The notes under the pieces are model-generated. The model saw only the letters and a program-made list of their open reading frames with translations. It was not told the DNA's origin and searched no databases. Shown here in pieces: positions 23,485 through 31,995 of a DNA stretch of 42,034 nucleotides. The DNA lies in the NCBI GenBank assembly GCA_937957685.1, contig CALGAO010000088.1, positions 1 through 42,034 on the forward strand. Reading direction: 5' to 3'. The first letter of the stretch is position 1. The number at the start of each line of letters is the position of its first letter. The position numbers and the translations under genes were made by a program. The stretch comes from an uncultured Paenibacillaceae bacterium (GTDB lineage Bacteria; Bacillota; Bacilli; Paenibacillales; DA-C8).

Positions 23485-25023
23485 CTACTCTTCGGGAGAA
23501 AAGTCTTGCTTCTCCTCGCGTTTGTCAGGAGTCTCCAGCCTTCCCGATTCCTGCTCCAGCACAGGAAGCCAGATGACAAACGTCGAACCATGCCCCTTGC
23601 GCGTATAGACCTCCACGGAACCGCCATGCTCGTCGAGGATCCACTTGGCGATCGACAGCCCGAGTCCGGTACCGCCCACGAGGCCGCGCGACGGATCCGC
23701 GCGATAGAAGCGCTCGAAGATCAGCGGCACCTCGTCCTTGTCCAGACCGATGCCCGTGTCGCGCACGCTGATGCCGATCTGCCCCGGCGCCTGGCGCACG
23801 CCGAGCACCACCTCGCCCTGCAGCGTATATTTGAAGGCATTTTCGATGAAGATAAACAGCAGTTGCTGCAGATAATCCCGACTGCCGTTCACCACCACGC
23901 CGCTCAGCTGCGACAGATCCTCCGTTCGCCAGACCACATCGCCCGATCGCGGGAGGAAATTCGCCCTTCTCGCCACCTCTTCCACGACCGGCAGCAGCTC
24001 CACAGGCTCCTTCTCGATCACCTGACCGGCATCGGCTCTTGCCAGCGAGAGCAGGTCATTCACCAGGCGGCTCATGCGTTCCGCCTCAGCCGATATGTCC
24101 GCCATCGCCTCGCGCGAGATCGCCAGCACATCCTCGGACAGCTGGCTGTTTCCGGACGAGTCCGACTGATTCCACATCTTGCCCATGAGCTCCACATTGC
24201 CGCGAATCGTCGTAAGCGGCGTGCGCAGTTCATGGGACGCGTCGGAGACGAATCTCCGCTGATTGCGGTAGGCTTCCTCCAGACTCGTGTACACGCGCTG
24301 GATGCGCTCCAGCATCCCGTTGATCGTCTGCGCCAGCCGCCCGATCTCATCAAGCGGACCCTTGTATGGGATGCGCCTGCTCAGATCTTCCCCGCTCTGG
24401 ATCTTGTCCGCTTCCTCGATGACGGATCCGATCGGCCGCAGCGCCTTCTTCGCCAGAAACCAGCCAAACGAAGATGACAGGACGATGATGATGATGGAGG
24501 ATACGATGAGCACGAACCTGAGCTGCTCCAGCAGCTGGAGGATGTTGCCCGAATAGATGGCGGCCTGCAGCACTCCGATCAGGACATTATTGCTGTAGAT
24601 GCCCCGGTTATAGATGATGAACGGCACGCCGTTCACCTCAGCCGTTGTAAACAGATATCTCGATTCCGTCGTCAGATAGCGCAGCGTCTGCTCATCGATC
24701 ATCGGCAGCACCACGTTGTCCTGGACGGATTTGCTCGACAGGCTGACCTTGCGGGAGCTGAGGTTGTACAGCTGCAGATAGATATTCTCCGTGAAGAACG
24801 TGTCCTGGTCGTCCAGCCGGATGTCGACGTTCCAACCTCGCAGCGACAGGACGACCGAATATTCCAGACGCTTGTATACCTGCTCAGTCTGCTGCTGCAG
24901 GCTGCTGCGATATTGATGCTGAATGGAATTATCCATCAGGAAATACAACACTCCCGAAAACACCGCCATGATCACAGCCAGCACGCCGCCATACCACAGA
25001 GACAGCTTCAAACGGATCGGCAT
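23485..25023 (-). CDS. Sensor histidine kinase with extracellular domain and HAMP
   Basis: A 512-residue membrane kinase. Membrane segments lie at about 8-30 and 170-192 and enclose an extracytoplasmic sensor domain of about 140 residues. HAMP follows (about 193-245), then the dimerisation/phosphoacceptor helix with His264 in SDASHELRTPLT, and the ATPase domain with N-box IFIENAFKYT, G1 VRDTGIGL and G2 GGTGLGLSIAK. It autophosphorylates and passes phosphate to the regulator encoded just upstream; the two genes share one base (TGATG). The sensor input is unknown. The next gene downstream of the regulator's promoter side is an HtrA-type protease, suggesting envelope stress, but this is inference. 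Confidence 0.92.
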   Translation of the reverse strand: MPIRLKLSLWYGGVLAVIMAVFSGVLYFLMDNSIQHQYRSSLQQQTEQVYKRLEYSVVLSLRGWNVDIRLDDQDTFFTENIYLQLYNLSSRKVSLSSKSVQDNVVLPMIDEQTLRYLTTESRYLFTTAEVNGVPFIIYNRGIYSNNVLIGVLQAAIYSGNILQLLEQLRFVLIVSSIIIIVLSSSFGWFLAKKALRPIGSVIEEADKIQSGEDLSRRIPYKGPLDEIGRLAQTINGMLERIQRVYTSLEEAYRNQRRFVSDASHELRTPLTTIRGNVELMGKMWNQSDSSGNSQLSEDVLAISREAMADISAEAERMSRLVNDLLSLARADAGQVIEKEPVELLPVVEEVARRANFLPRSGDVVWRTEDLSQLSGVVVNGSRDYLQQLLFIFIENAFKYTLQGEVVLGVRQAPGQIGISVRDTGIGLDKDEVPLIFERFYRADPSRGLVGGTGLGLSIAKWILDEHGGSVEVYTRKGHGSTFVIWLPVLEQESGRLETPDKREEKQDFSPEE

Positions 25024-25709
25024 CAGTCATCCCCTCTAAGCACGTAACCTGCTCCGCGCACCGTATGAATCAATCGTTTCTCCCCTTGTTCCTCCAGCTT
25101 CTGGCGAAGCATCGCGATGTAGACCTCCAGCACGTTGGATTCGCCGCTGTAATCGAAGCCCCAGATGCGATCCATGATCATCTCCTTGGACAGCACCTTG
25201 CGCGGGTTGGCCATAAACAGATGCAGCAGATCGAACTCCCTCGTCGTCAGATCGATGCGCCGACCTCCCCGGAACACCTCGCGCGTATCGATATCGAGCC
25301 GCAGGTCTTCGAAGGACAGCACCGTCGAATGCTCCACGCTGTCCTCGGTGCGGCGAAGCAATGCCCGGACGCGGGCCAGCAGCTCCTCCAGGGCGAACGG
25401 CTTGACGAGATAGTCGTCCGCTCCGATATCCAGACCCTTCACCCGATCCTTCACATCATCCTTGGCCGTCAGCATCAGGATCGGCAAGGTGCTGCCCGCC
25501 TGACGCAGCCTGCGGCACACTTCCCATCCATCCACATACGGCATCATCACATCCAGGATGAGCAGATCCGGTTCCTTCGCCATCAGTTGCTTCAGCGCGT
25601 CCTGCCCATTGCTCGCCGAGATGACCTCATAGCCTTCGAAAGTCAGGCTGCGCCGCAGCATGGACGTAATTCTCTCATCATCATCAACGACCATGATTTG
25701 CCGTCTCAT
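25023..25709 (-). CDS. OmpR/PhoB-family response regulator
   Basis: A 228-residue regulator. The receiver domain (1-120) has acidic pocket Asp10-Asp11, phosphoacceptor Asp53 (LLILDVMMP) and switch Lys near 102 (DYLVKPF). The C-terminal winged helix (about 130-226) shows LTTREFDLLHLFMANP, SNVLEVYIAMLRQKLE and IHTVRGAGYVL. GAGGAGG precedes the ATG. It is cotranscribed with the kinase gene. OmpR-type regulators bind direct repeats with 10-11 bp spacing; such a repeat exists in the promoter of the neighbouring htrA-like gene (27567-27585). Confidence 0.94.
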   Translation of the reverse strand: MRRQIMVVDDDERITSMLRRSLTFEGYEVISASNGQDALKQLMAKEPDLLILDVMMPYVDGWEVCRRLRQAGSTLPILMLTAKDDVKDRVKGLDIGADDYLVKPFALEELLARVRALLRRTEDSVEHSTVLSFEDLRLDIDTREVFRGGRRIDLTTREFDLLHLFMANPRKVLSKEMIMDRIWGFDYSGESNVLEVYIAMLRQKLEEQGEKRLIHTVRGAGYVLRGDD

Positions 25710-25911
25710 CTTATCCTCCTCGCTACTTGCGCTTCATACGCTCGATGTGAATCTCAGGCTCGCGAACTTCCTGCTGTGCTCCTCTCCAGTCAAGCCTATT
25801 GTAAATGATTCCAGGCGTACCATAAAGGGATGATCTTGCTCCAACCAGGCCGCATCCCCGTCTGGACCGACGCTACGCCCGACCCGAATCCCCGGTCTTC
25901 CTCGCATACCG

Positions 25912-25940
25912 AAAAAGCAGGCGCATTAAACGCCTGCTTC
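25912..25940 (-). terminator. Rho-independent terminator of the htrA-like gene
   Basis: AAGCAGGCG and CGCCTGCTT pair around a short loop and are followed on the minus strand by TTT. It lies 17 nt after the stop. The remaining 25710-25911 region contains no recognised gene. Confidence 0.8.
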
Positions 25941-25956
25941 TCTGAGCATGCATGCC

Positions 25957-27507
25957 TTAACTGTTGTTGCGGTCTGCGATGATGACGCCGAGCTGGATCT
26001 CCTTGCCATCCCGGATCACCGTGATCGTAGCCCGGTCGCCAACCTTCATCTCCTGGATGTATTTCTTCACATCGTCGGCCTTGGTGACCTTCTTGTCGTT
26101 GATCCTGATGATGACGTCCCAGGTCTGAATGCCCGCTCTTGCGGCCGGTCCGCCTGTGACCACCTGGGTGACCAGCGCGCCTTCCGTGTCGCTCAGCTTC
26201 AGATCCTCCAGCCAGGCCTTGTCGATGTCCGAGATGCCTACGCCGATGTACGGCTTCGGAATCGTCTGATTGTTCTTCAACTGATCGATCACGGCCACGA
26301 AGGTGGAGGACGGGATCGCGAAGCCGATGCCCTGCGCGTTGGTGCTGACGGCGGTATTGATGCCGACCACCTCGCCGTTCATGTTCAGCAACGGACCTCC
26401 GGAATTGCCGGAGTTGATCGAGGCATCCGTCTGCAGCAGGTTCGTGTAGTATCTGGTTCTGTTGCCTTCGGGAATCGTGATCTCGCGTCCCTTGGCGCTG
26501 ACGACGCCAACGCTCACCGTATGGTCATAGCCGAGCGGGTTGCCGATGGCCGTTACCCATTCGCCGACGCGCAGCTGGGTGGAATCGCCGATCGGCAGCG
26601 TGGCGAATTCCTTGTCTCCCTTGATCTTGAGCACGGCAAGGTCCAGATCGTAGTCCGATCCAAGCAGCTCGGCCTTGAACGGCTCCGTATAGCCTTCGAC
26701 GGTGATGTAGATCGCATCCGCTCCGCTTACCACATGCTCGTTGGTCAGGATGTAACCGTCCTTGTCGAAGATAAACCCTGTACCCAGACCGGCGTTGATC
26801 ATATTGTCACCATTGTCCGGTGTCACCTGGATGCGATCGCCGAAGAAGTACTCGAAGAAGTCCAGGTTGTTGCTGAATGATCTCCTGTTGGAGTTGACAT
26901 AGGTCTCCACCAATACGACCGCAGGACTGGACTGCTCCACGATATCCGCGATCGAGCCGGGCAGCACCACATTCGAGGAAGTCACGCCCGATGCGGAGCC
27001 GGTGCTGTACGAGGTGGTCATGCCGACGCCCGGCGACGACTGGTTGCCGTTGGCACCAGCCGCATTCGCCGCCTGTCCGCCCGTAAACCAGTTGTTCACA
27101 TCCGAGGCGTAGACCAGCCCGGTCATGATCAAGGCGCAAGCCAGGAAAGCTGCGACGAAGCTGGTGAGCCATCCGAACCTGCGGCGCGGCGGCTGATACT
27201 GCCAGTTACGTTCCTGGACAGAGGATTGACGGGCCGCCTCATACGCCCTGACCAGCTGCTCCGAATCCGGCGCCCGCATGGCATCGTAGCCGCTGCGGCT
27301 CTCACGAGCCGGATAAGCTTCCGTCTGCCTCTCTTCGATGCGGCGCACCGCCGATTGTGAGCTGAAAGGCCCGTAGGAATAGTAGTAAGATTGCTCATTG
27401 CCTGTTGTCTTGCCTGCTTGCTCCTCGCGTTTATCGACATCCTGATCGTTAGGTTGATGCTGAGATTTGAAGAATCCATCGTAGTGATGGTTGCGGTTGT
27501 CTTCCAT
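25957..27507 (-). CDS. htrA: HtrA/DegP-type membrane serine protease with PDZ domain
   Basis: A 516-residue S1C protease. A Gln/Arg-rich cytoplasmic N-terminus (1-110) precedes one membrane segment (about 112-133) and a Gly/Ser/Asn linker. The trypsin-like domain has the full triad: His258 (LTNEHVV), Asp289 (DYDLDLAVLK) and Ser369 (NSGNSGGPL). A PDZ domain covers about 410-510 (PKPYIGVGISDIDK; GGPAARAGIQTWDVI). HtrA enzymes degrade misfolded exported proteins at the outer face of the membrane. The ATG at 27507 is chosen because GGGAGGG lies just before it; an upstream frame to 27543 has no site. The gene has its own promoter with an 11-bp direct repeat and a terminator. Confidence 0.94.
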   Translation of the reverse strand: MEDNRNHHYDGFFKSQHQPNDQDVDKREEQAGKTTGNEQSYYYSYGPFSSQSAVRRIEERQTEAYPARESRSGYDAMRAPDSEQLVRAYEAARQSSVQERNWQYQPPRRRFGWLTSFVAAFLACALIMTGLVYASDVNNWFTGGQAANAAGANGNQSSPGVGMTTSYSTGSASGVTSSNVVLPGSIADIVEQSSPAVVLVETYVNSNRRSFSNNLDFFEYFFGDRIQVTPDNGDNMINAGLGTGFIFDKDGYILTNEHVVSGADAIYITVEGYTEPFKAELLGSDYDLDLAVLKIKGDKEFATLPIGDSTQLRVGEWVTAIGNPLGYDHTVSVGVVSAKGREITIPEGNRTRYYTNLLQTDASINSGNSGGPLLNMNGEVVGINTAVSTNAQGIGFAIPSSTFVAVIDQLKNNQTIPKPYIGVGISDIDKAWLEDLKLSDTEGALVTQVVTGGPAARAGIQTWDVIIRINDKKVTKADDVKKYIQEMKVGDRATITVIRDGKEIQLGVIIADRNNS

Positions 27508-27550
27508 TCCGTATCCCTCCCTGGTAGGTTGCTTGCATATCATTCTTGTC

Positions 27551-27579
27551 TTTATGATGAATGATTAACCTTAATCCAA
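27551..27579 (-). promoter_or_regulatory. Promoter of htrA
   Basis: TTGGAT (27574-27579) and CATAAA (27551-27556) are 17 bp apart on the minus strand. Both boxes are weak, and the -35 falls within the direct repeat listed separately, typical of an activated promoter. Confidence 0.5.
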
Positions 27580-27585
27580 CCTTAA
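27567..27585. repeat. 11-bp-period direct repeat in the htrA promoter
   Basis: AACCTTAA occurs at 27567-27574 and 27578-27585, i.e. TTAAGG-N5-TTAAGG on the transcribed strand, with a degenerate third copy (TTTAGA) 11 bp upstream. The 11-bp spacing is that of OmpR/PhoP-family binding sites. Confidence 0.65.
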
Positions 27586-27658
27586 AATAATCTAAAAGAG
27601 GGGTAAAATCGCACGGAATGGCCGAACCGCCTTCCACCGCCCGCGGATCCTCCAAGCC

Positions 27659-28078
27659 TCAGGAGACCAGCGCGCTCTCCAGCTCGCTCAGCTGCCGTCT
27701 GGCCAGGTCGATCCAGTCATCCGCAACGGCCGCATCCGGGTCCGCCGGATCCTGAAACTGATCGACCAGGGAACGAAACGGCCCCGCCTGTCCCTCTTCA
27801 TCGATTCCCTCTTCATAGACATGCTTGAGGACAAACGGAGTTTCAAACCTGATGCGCGTATGCTCGTTCGCTTCCGCCGCTTCCCCGTTCAGGCTGCCGC
27901 CTGTTACGCGAAACGGCACGCGCAGCCACACCTGCCTGCGATCATCGAGCGGCCGGTCAAAACAGCCATGATCATAATCCCAATTGCCGCCGAGGGTGAA
28001 GCCGCGGCCGTTCATCACCCGGGCCGCTGCGGCATACGTGGTTTCAACATTTTCCAGCCTGGACTCAAGAGGTATCAT
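27659..28078 (-). CDS. YugN-like family protein
   Basis: A 139-residue soluble protein with similarity to the Bacillus YugN family, conserved in Bacillales and of unknown function. It has the N-terminal pattern MIPLESRLENVETTYAAAAR and the NWDYDHGCFDRPL segment matching the family's WDYE.. motif. The ATG at 28078 is used since AAAGGAG lies 7 nt before it; another ATG two codons earlier is too close. It stands alone between the htrA and LiaF-like genes. Confidence 0.7.
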   Translation of the reverse strand: MIPLESRLENVETTYAAAARVMNGRGFTLGGNWDYDHGCFDRPLDDRRQVWLRVPFRVTGGSLNGEAAEANEHTRIRFETPFVLKHVYEEGIDEEGQAGPFRSLVDQFQDPADPDAAVADDWIDLARRQLSELESALVS

Positions 28079-28166
28079 GCGCATTCTCCTTTTCTCGCGT
28101 TGGCTTGTGTAAGCACATATACACTAGTAGGATGAACGGCAGTTCCCTGAAATATTACGGTCCGGG

Positions 28167-29126
28167 TCAGAAGCGATCGATGCTCGCGTCGCCGACGAAC
28201 ATGTTGATCATAATTTTCAGCTTCTTCGGAGCGTACTGATAGCCTGGCGATTCCTCCTGGCGATTCTTCAGCATGCCGCCTTCGCGCTTTCCGAACACAT
28301 CGGATTCCCCGGCAAATGAGGACAGGGACACGCTCGCTTCGACATCCAGGTCATGGGGCAGCATGATCCGGACGTCGCCGATCAGCGAGCCGATGGTGAT
28401 CTTCGTGATCCCATAAGGGATATGCGCCCTGCTCAGATCCACGACCGTATCGCCGATGAAATGCTGGATGTTGAGCGGCTTCAGCTTCCAGTTCGCGGAG
28501 CCGATGTGAATGTCGCCGATGAAGCTGAAATGATGCTCCACGTTCGCCTGCTGATCCTGCTCTCCCGTTCCATGATGGGCATCGAAGTTCGGCGGAGCAG
28601 TCACCTCCGGTACCGGACGAATCACCTGGTTATCCGGGACAGGATCCGGCTTGCGCTCCGGATGATCCTGATTCGGCTTCATGGAATGATGCAGACCGTC
28701 ATCCGGATCCTGATGGAGGTTATAGGGCTGACCGCTCATCCCGGCTGACGGGGACGGCTCCGCATCGTCTCTGTCGGAGCGCTTGCCTGGCCGCAGGATG
28801 ATGATCAGGCCGATGATGATGAGCAGGAAAGGAATGACGAACTGGAAGAAATCCCCCGCCGACATCCTGATATAATCGACATTGCGCCCGAGGAAATAAA
28901 CGCCGAGCGTGATCAGGATCAGCGGCGACAGATACCTGAAACCGATGCCCTTCCCCCATCTGAACTGGAAGAACAGCCCCCTGAGACCGAGATAGATCAG
29001 GATAAGCGGCCAATAAGTCGAGACGATATAGCCGATGTCGAGAACAATGAGTCCCTGTTGATCCAGGATGAACAGGATGCCTGCGCCGATCAGCACGAGG
29101 CCCCAGAAAATGCGGTTATACACGGT
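28167..29126 (-). CDS. LiaF-like cell-envelope protein
   Basis: A 319-residue protein with four short N-terminal membrane segments (about 5-120: FWGLVLIGAGILFIL, YWPLILIYLGLRGLFF, LSPLILITLGVYFLG, FFQFVIPFLLIIIGLIIIL) and a Pro/Asp/His-rich linker (about 125-195). The C-terminal domain (about 220-319, IPYGITKITIGSLIGDVRIM; KKLKIMINMFVGDASI) is the LiaF/DUF2154 fold, repressing the LiaRS envelope-stress system in Bacillus. Here no liaR or liaS follows. A GTG at 29126 is chosen because GGAGGG lies 9 nt upstream; an ATG two codons earlier abuts that site. Function is inferred from the domain. Confidence 0.75.
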   Translation of the reverse strand, partial: TVYNRIFWGLVLIGAGILFILDQQGLIVLDIGYIVSTYWPLILIYLGLRGLFFQFRWGKGIGFRYLSPLILITLGVYFLGRNVDYIRMSAGDFFQFVIPFLLIIIGLIIILRPGKRSDRDDAEPSPSAGMSGQPYNLHQDPDDGLHHSMKPNQDHPERKPDPVPDNQVIRPVPEVTAPPNFDAHHGTGEQDQQANVEHHFSFIGDIHIGSANWKLKPLNIQHFIGDTVVDLSRAHIPYGITKITIGSLIGDVRIMLPHDLDVEASVSLSSFAGESDVFGKREGGMLKNRQEESPGYQYAPKKLKIMINMFVGDASIDRF

Positions 29127-29255
29127 ATACATCCCTCCGAATGTTACAGCCACTGGCAACATGGCAATCTCTGACGAGCATATTCAATATGTATAGTGTA
29201 ATGGAAGAGCGGGTGGGTGAACAGAGCCCCGGATCATATTTTTGCGCCTGTGCAG

Positions 29256-29291
29256 AAAAAGAAGAGGGAGCACAGGACCTGCTCCCTCTTC
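29256..29291 (-). terminator. Rho-independent terminator of the SASP gene
   Basis: GAAGAGGGAGCA and TGCTCCCTCTTC form a 12-bp stem followed on the minus strand by five T. It begins about 15 nt after the SASP stop codon. Confidence 0.9.
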
Positions 29292-29305
29292 CGGACTTGT
29301 CGCGG

Positions 29306-29434
29306 TTATTTCTGCTGTTGATTTTGCTGACGTTGTCCAGCTTTGTTTGCGTTGTTGGCTGCGGTTTCTTCAGCAAACTCCGCATTGTAGTTTTTATTAG
29401 CAGCGTTTTGCCCGGCATTCTTGTTCTTGGCCAT
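29306..29434 (-). CDS. sspE: Short gamma-type small acid-soluble spore protein
   Basis: A 42-residue frame (ATG 29434, TAA 29306-29308) starting MAKNKNAGQNAANKNYN, rich in Asn, Gln, Ala and Lys, with one copy of the gamma-SASP core (AEFAEETAANNAN, compare EFASETNAQQV in Bacillus SspE). Gamma-type SASPs are packed in the spore core as an amino-acid reserve and are cleaved by the Gpr protease on germination. Bacillus SspE has two core repeats (84 residues); this one has one. GGGAGGTGATC precedes the ATG. A sigma-G promoter and a strong terminator frame it. Symbol used by family only. Confidence 0.85.
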   Translation of the reverse strand: MAKNKNAGQNAANKNYNAEFAEETAANNANKAGQRQQNQQQK

Positions 29435-29468
29435 GCTTGTTGATCACCTCCCGTCTCCGTTCCTGGCA

Positions 29469-29498
29469 TAGTATGAACGGCATTTCGAGTTTTTATGT
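29469..29498 (-). promoter_or_regulatory. Sigma-G promoter of the SASP gene
   Basis: On the minus strand ACATA (29494-29498) lies 18 bp from CATACTA (29469-29475). The -10 is a perfect forespore element; the -35 fits GNATR at four of five positions. It lies 35 bp upstream of the ATG, as expected for a SASP gene. Confidence 0.7.
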
Positions 29499-29518
29499 AA
29501 CCCGATAGCCGCACATTG

Positions 29519-30298
29519 CTATAAAGCGGATGGCGGAGACGATTGATTGCGAAACATCCGCTCCAGTTCCGAGAGACGCTGCTCGTCCAGATGACCGTCG
29601 CCATCCTTGATGACGATCACCTCGACGGTCCGTTTGCCCCACTGCTTATAGACATCTTCCTTGGTCTGAAAGTAGAGATCGATCACATTCCCCTTGACGG
29701 CGCTGCCGATGTCCGCCACAACGCCATAGCCGTAGCCGGGAATGTAGAGCAGGGTGCCCAGCGGGAAAATGCTGAGATCGGCGGCGATCGTCGAGATGAT
29801 GCCGCGCCTCGCTCTGACTCCCGAGTAGGTGATGCCGTACTGGGGATGCCCCGGGTGCTTGCCGGTCGACTCCACCCCCGCATAATAACCGGTCGCTACG
29901 ACCGTATATACCTTGCTGGCCCTGGCGATACCGATCGCTTCCGCAGGCGTTTCCGATGCCTGGGCCTCGCTCACCTGCGCCGCTTCCTTCGGCACGTCCG
30001 AAGCCTGAACCTCGCTCACCTGCTCGGCATCCTTCGACATCTCCGAAGCCTGAGGCTTCGCTTCTTCCGATCGGTCTGAAGCCTGCTCCCCGGACACCCG
30101 CTTCTCTTCCGCCTGCCCGGCATCCTCGCTGATCGGCGCGCCTGCCGCGTCGGCTGACCGCATGATGTAATCATATGGCGTGCAGACGCTTCGCGTGTTG
30201 GCCTGCATGTACAGCGGCTCCCACCATGCTGTGAACAGGAGCAGGACGATGACCAGCCTGACGGATCTTGCAGCGGTCTTGCAAGCTGTTCTTGACAT
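29519..30298 (-). CDS. Secreted 3D-domain protein
   Basis: A 259-residue protein with an N-terminal signal or anchor (about 8-32). A spacer of degenerate 16-residue repeats (residues about 60-125, units like AEQVSEVQASDVPKEA) leads to a 3D domain (about 131-240). This has the three conserved aspartates in AADLSIFPLGT, VADIGSAVKG and IDLYFQT, the double-psi beta-barrel shared with MltA-type lytic transglycosylases and YocH/YabE. Such proteins probably cleave peptidoglycan strands. It has no LysM or G5 domain. The ATG at 30298 has GGAGGT at 9 nt; the longer frame to 30319 includes that site. It is 85 bp downstream of the WG-repeat genes and may be cotranscribed. Confidence 0.85.
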   Translation of the reverse strand: MSRTACKTAARSVRLVIVLLLFTAWWEPLYMQANTRSVCTPYDYIMRSADAAGAPISEDAGQAEEKRVSGEQASDRSEEAKPQASEMSKDAEQVSEVQASDVPKEAAQVSEAQASETPAEAIGIARASKVYTVVATGYYAGVESTGKHPGHPQYGITYSGVRARRGIISTIAADLSIFPLGTLLYIPGYGYGVVADIGSAVKGNVIDLYFQTKEDVYKQWGKRTVEVIVIKDGDGHLDEQRLSELERMFRNQSSPPSAL

Positions 30299-30303
30299 CA
30301 ATT

Positions 30304-30333
30304 GGATACCTCCAATCAAGGTTCAGGGTATCC
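30304..30333 (-). promoter_or_regulatory. Inverted repeat covering the ribosome binding site of the 3D gene
   Basis: GGATACC (30304-30310) and GGTATCC (30327-30333) can pair across a 16-nt loop. On the mRNA the distal arm overlaps the GGAGGT site of the gene, so folding could reduce translation. Confidence 0.45.
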
Positions 30334-30383
30334 CGCCAGGCTGAAGATTATGCAGTCAGAACAGGCTTCCAGATATTACACCG

Positions 30384-31979
30384 CTATTTGTAATCCTTCG
30401 GCGCAGCCTCATACTTTTGCTCGTTCCACGTGCGGCTGAGCTTCATATAGTCGTCCGAGCGCAGGAAGTAATCCCACTTCGTCATCCCGGCATCCCAGGT
30501 CGCGTCCACATGATACAGGGCGCCGTCGATCCGTATCAGATTCCAGGCATGGGCAACTCCTGAACCTCGGATCGTGCCGGTGATGATCCGGTTCTCCACG
30601 CCCGCCAGGTTCAGCATGACGTTCAGAAGCTCCGAATATCCTTCGCAGACGGCGATGTTGTATCTCAGCGCGCCGTAGGCCGTGTAGGAGATCCGAGGAA
30701 CGTTATGCGCATAGAAGTTCTGGTCATACTTGACCTTCTCGGTGATATACTGATAGATCACCCGCAGCTTGTCATAGTCCGACATCGAATCGTTGACCAG
30801 ACTTTTCACGATCGCCCGCGCTTCCCGGTAGACATAATCGACCTCCGATTGCTTGTAGGCCCCCGTGTCGAAGCCAAACTCCTCCGGAACGTTGCTGGCC
30901 GATTCCACCCACACCGGCTCGATAAACCAGGAGCCGTCAAAGTTGAGATACCCCCAGCTGTAACCGGCTTTGACCGGAGCGATCCCATCGTTGAAATCTC
31001 CGGCCCGCTCAAAATTCGGTTGGATCAGCCATGTTCCGTCCTTCTTCAGGTAGCCCCAATCATCGTGGTGCTTATGCCCCATCTCGGTTCTGTTGATCGC
31101 CACACAAGCCAGGCCTTCGCTGAACTCGCAGGCGTCCACGAACACATGTTTCCGCCCACTCCAGTCCGTGTAGGCATCGATCATCTTGCCATCCGGCAAC
31201 AGGTAGGCGTATCTCGTCCGAGGATTGGAGCGATTCAGGCTCTCGGAAGGATCCACGTAATAGGCGATCAGACCCACCCCGTCGCTGACGCTTCTCAGTT
31301 CTCCGGGAAGCTGGATCACCTTGCCGTCATCCAGCGCGACGTATGTGGTCCGGTCCATGTATTCCCCGGACGCTCCCTCCTTGTACAAGGTGATGAAACC
31401 GTCGAACACATCTGGCCTGCCGTCATAGGCTGGCTTGATCTCGACTCCCCTGTTGGTGATCAGCCCGTAACGGCGATTCTCCAGTACTTGGCTCGGGTCG
31501 ACATCGGTGATCACCGCCAGATACCCATCCACATCACCGGCGCCGGCCAGATAGTACGACGACTTCAGCTTCAGGGCGCCTGTCGTGTCGATCACTCCGG
31601 CCTTCTTGCCGATGTCGACGACGGCCAGACCGCCACGGAAATCATAGGCCGCCCGATATTCGGGCTGGATGGCATAGGAACCGTCCGGGCGGATATAGCC
31701 CCATCGTCCGGATGGCTCCGCCACCGCGGCCAATCCTTCATGAAACTCCCGGGCATATTCAAATCTCGGCGCGATCAGCCATTTGCCGCTGTCGTCCACA
31801 TATCCGTATAATCCGGAGGGCACATCCAGCTTCAATGTGATGCCTTGATCCCTTGGCGCCGCCGCCACATCCGTCTGCGCCTGGACAACCCATGCAACCG
31901 ACAGCGCCAGCGTCAACATCAACGACCACAACATCCTTCGGTGCATCTTCCGCACCCACACCTGTTTCATCGATCGCAT
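30384..31979 (-). CDS. Secreted WG-repeat protein with transglutaminase-like domain
   Basis: A 531-residue exported protein with a signal peptide (about 1-40, LWSLMLTLALSVAWVVQAQ). Residues about 45-370 hold WG-repeat units (YGYVDDSGKWLIAPRFEYA; WGYIRPDGSYAIQPEYRAAY; WGYLNFDGSWFIEPVW). The C-terminal domain (about 385-531) is transglutaminase/papain-like with its triad visible: Cys in NIAVCEGYSELL, His in GVAHAWNLI and Asp in YHVDATWDAG. The domain might cleave or crosslink cell-wall or surface peptides. It follows the larger WG gene by 16 bp, so the two are cotranscribed. GGAG lies 12 nt before the ATG. Confidence 0.82.
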   Translation of the reverse strand: MRSMKQVWVRKMHRRMLWSLMLTLALSVAWVVQAQTDVAAAPRDQGITLKLDVPSGLYGYVDDSGKWLIAPRFEYAREFHEGLAAVAEPSGRWGYIRPDGSYAIQPEYRAAYDFRGGLAVVDIGKKAGVIDTTGALKLKSSYYLAGAGDVDGYLAVITDVDPSQVLENRRYGLITNRGVEIKPAYDGRPDVFDGFITLYKEGASGEYMDRTTYVALDDGKVIQLPGELRSVSDGVGLIAYYVDPSESLNRSNPRTRYAYLLPDGKMIDAYTDWSGRKHVFVDACEFSEGLACVAINRTEMGHKHHDDWGYLKKDGTWLIQPNFERAGDFNDGIAPVKAGYSWGYLNFDGSWFIEPVWVESASNVPEEFGFDTGAYKQSEVDYVYREARAIVKSLVNDSMSDYDKLRVIYQYITEKVKYDQNFYAHNVPRISYTAYGALRYNIAVCEGYSELLNVMLNLAGVENRIITGTIRGSGVAHAWNLIRIDGALYHVDATWDAGMTKWDYFLRSDDYMKLSRTWNEQKYEAAPKDYK

Positions 31980-31995
31980 CGCTTGTCAGCTCTCC

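Noticed and set aside
21238..24477. A 1079-codon plus-strand open frame across aroF, ispH and the kinase gene
   Set aside because: It is antisense to three well-recognised genes and arises from GC-rich codon bias; the product is a compositional shadow rich in Arg, His and Leu with no domain.
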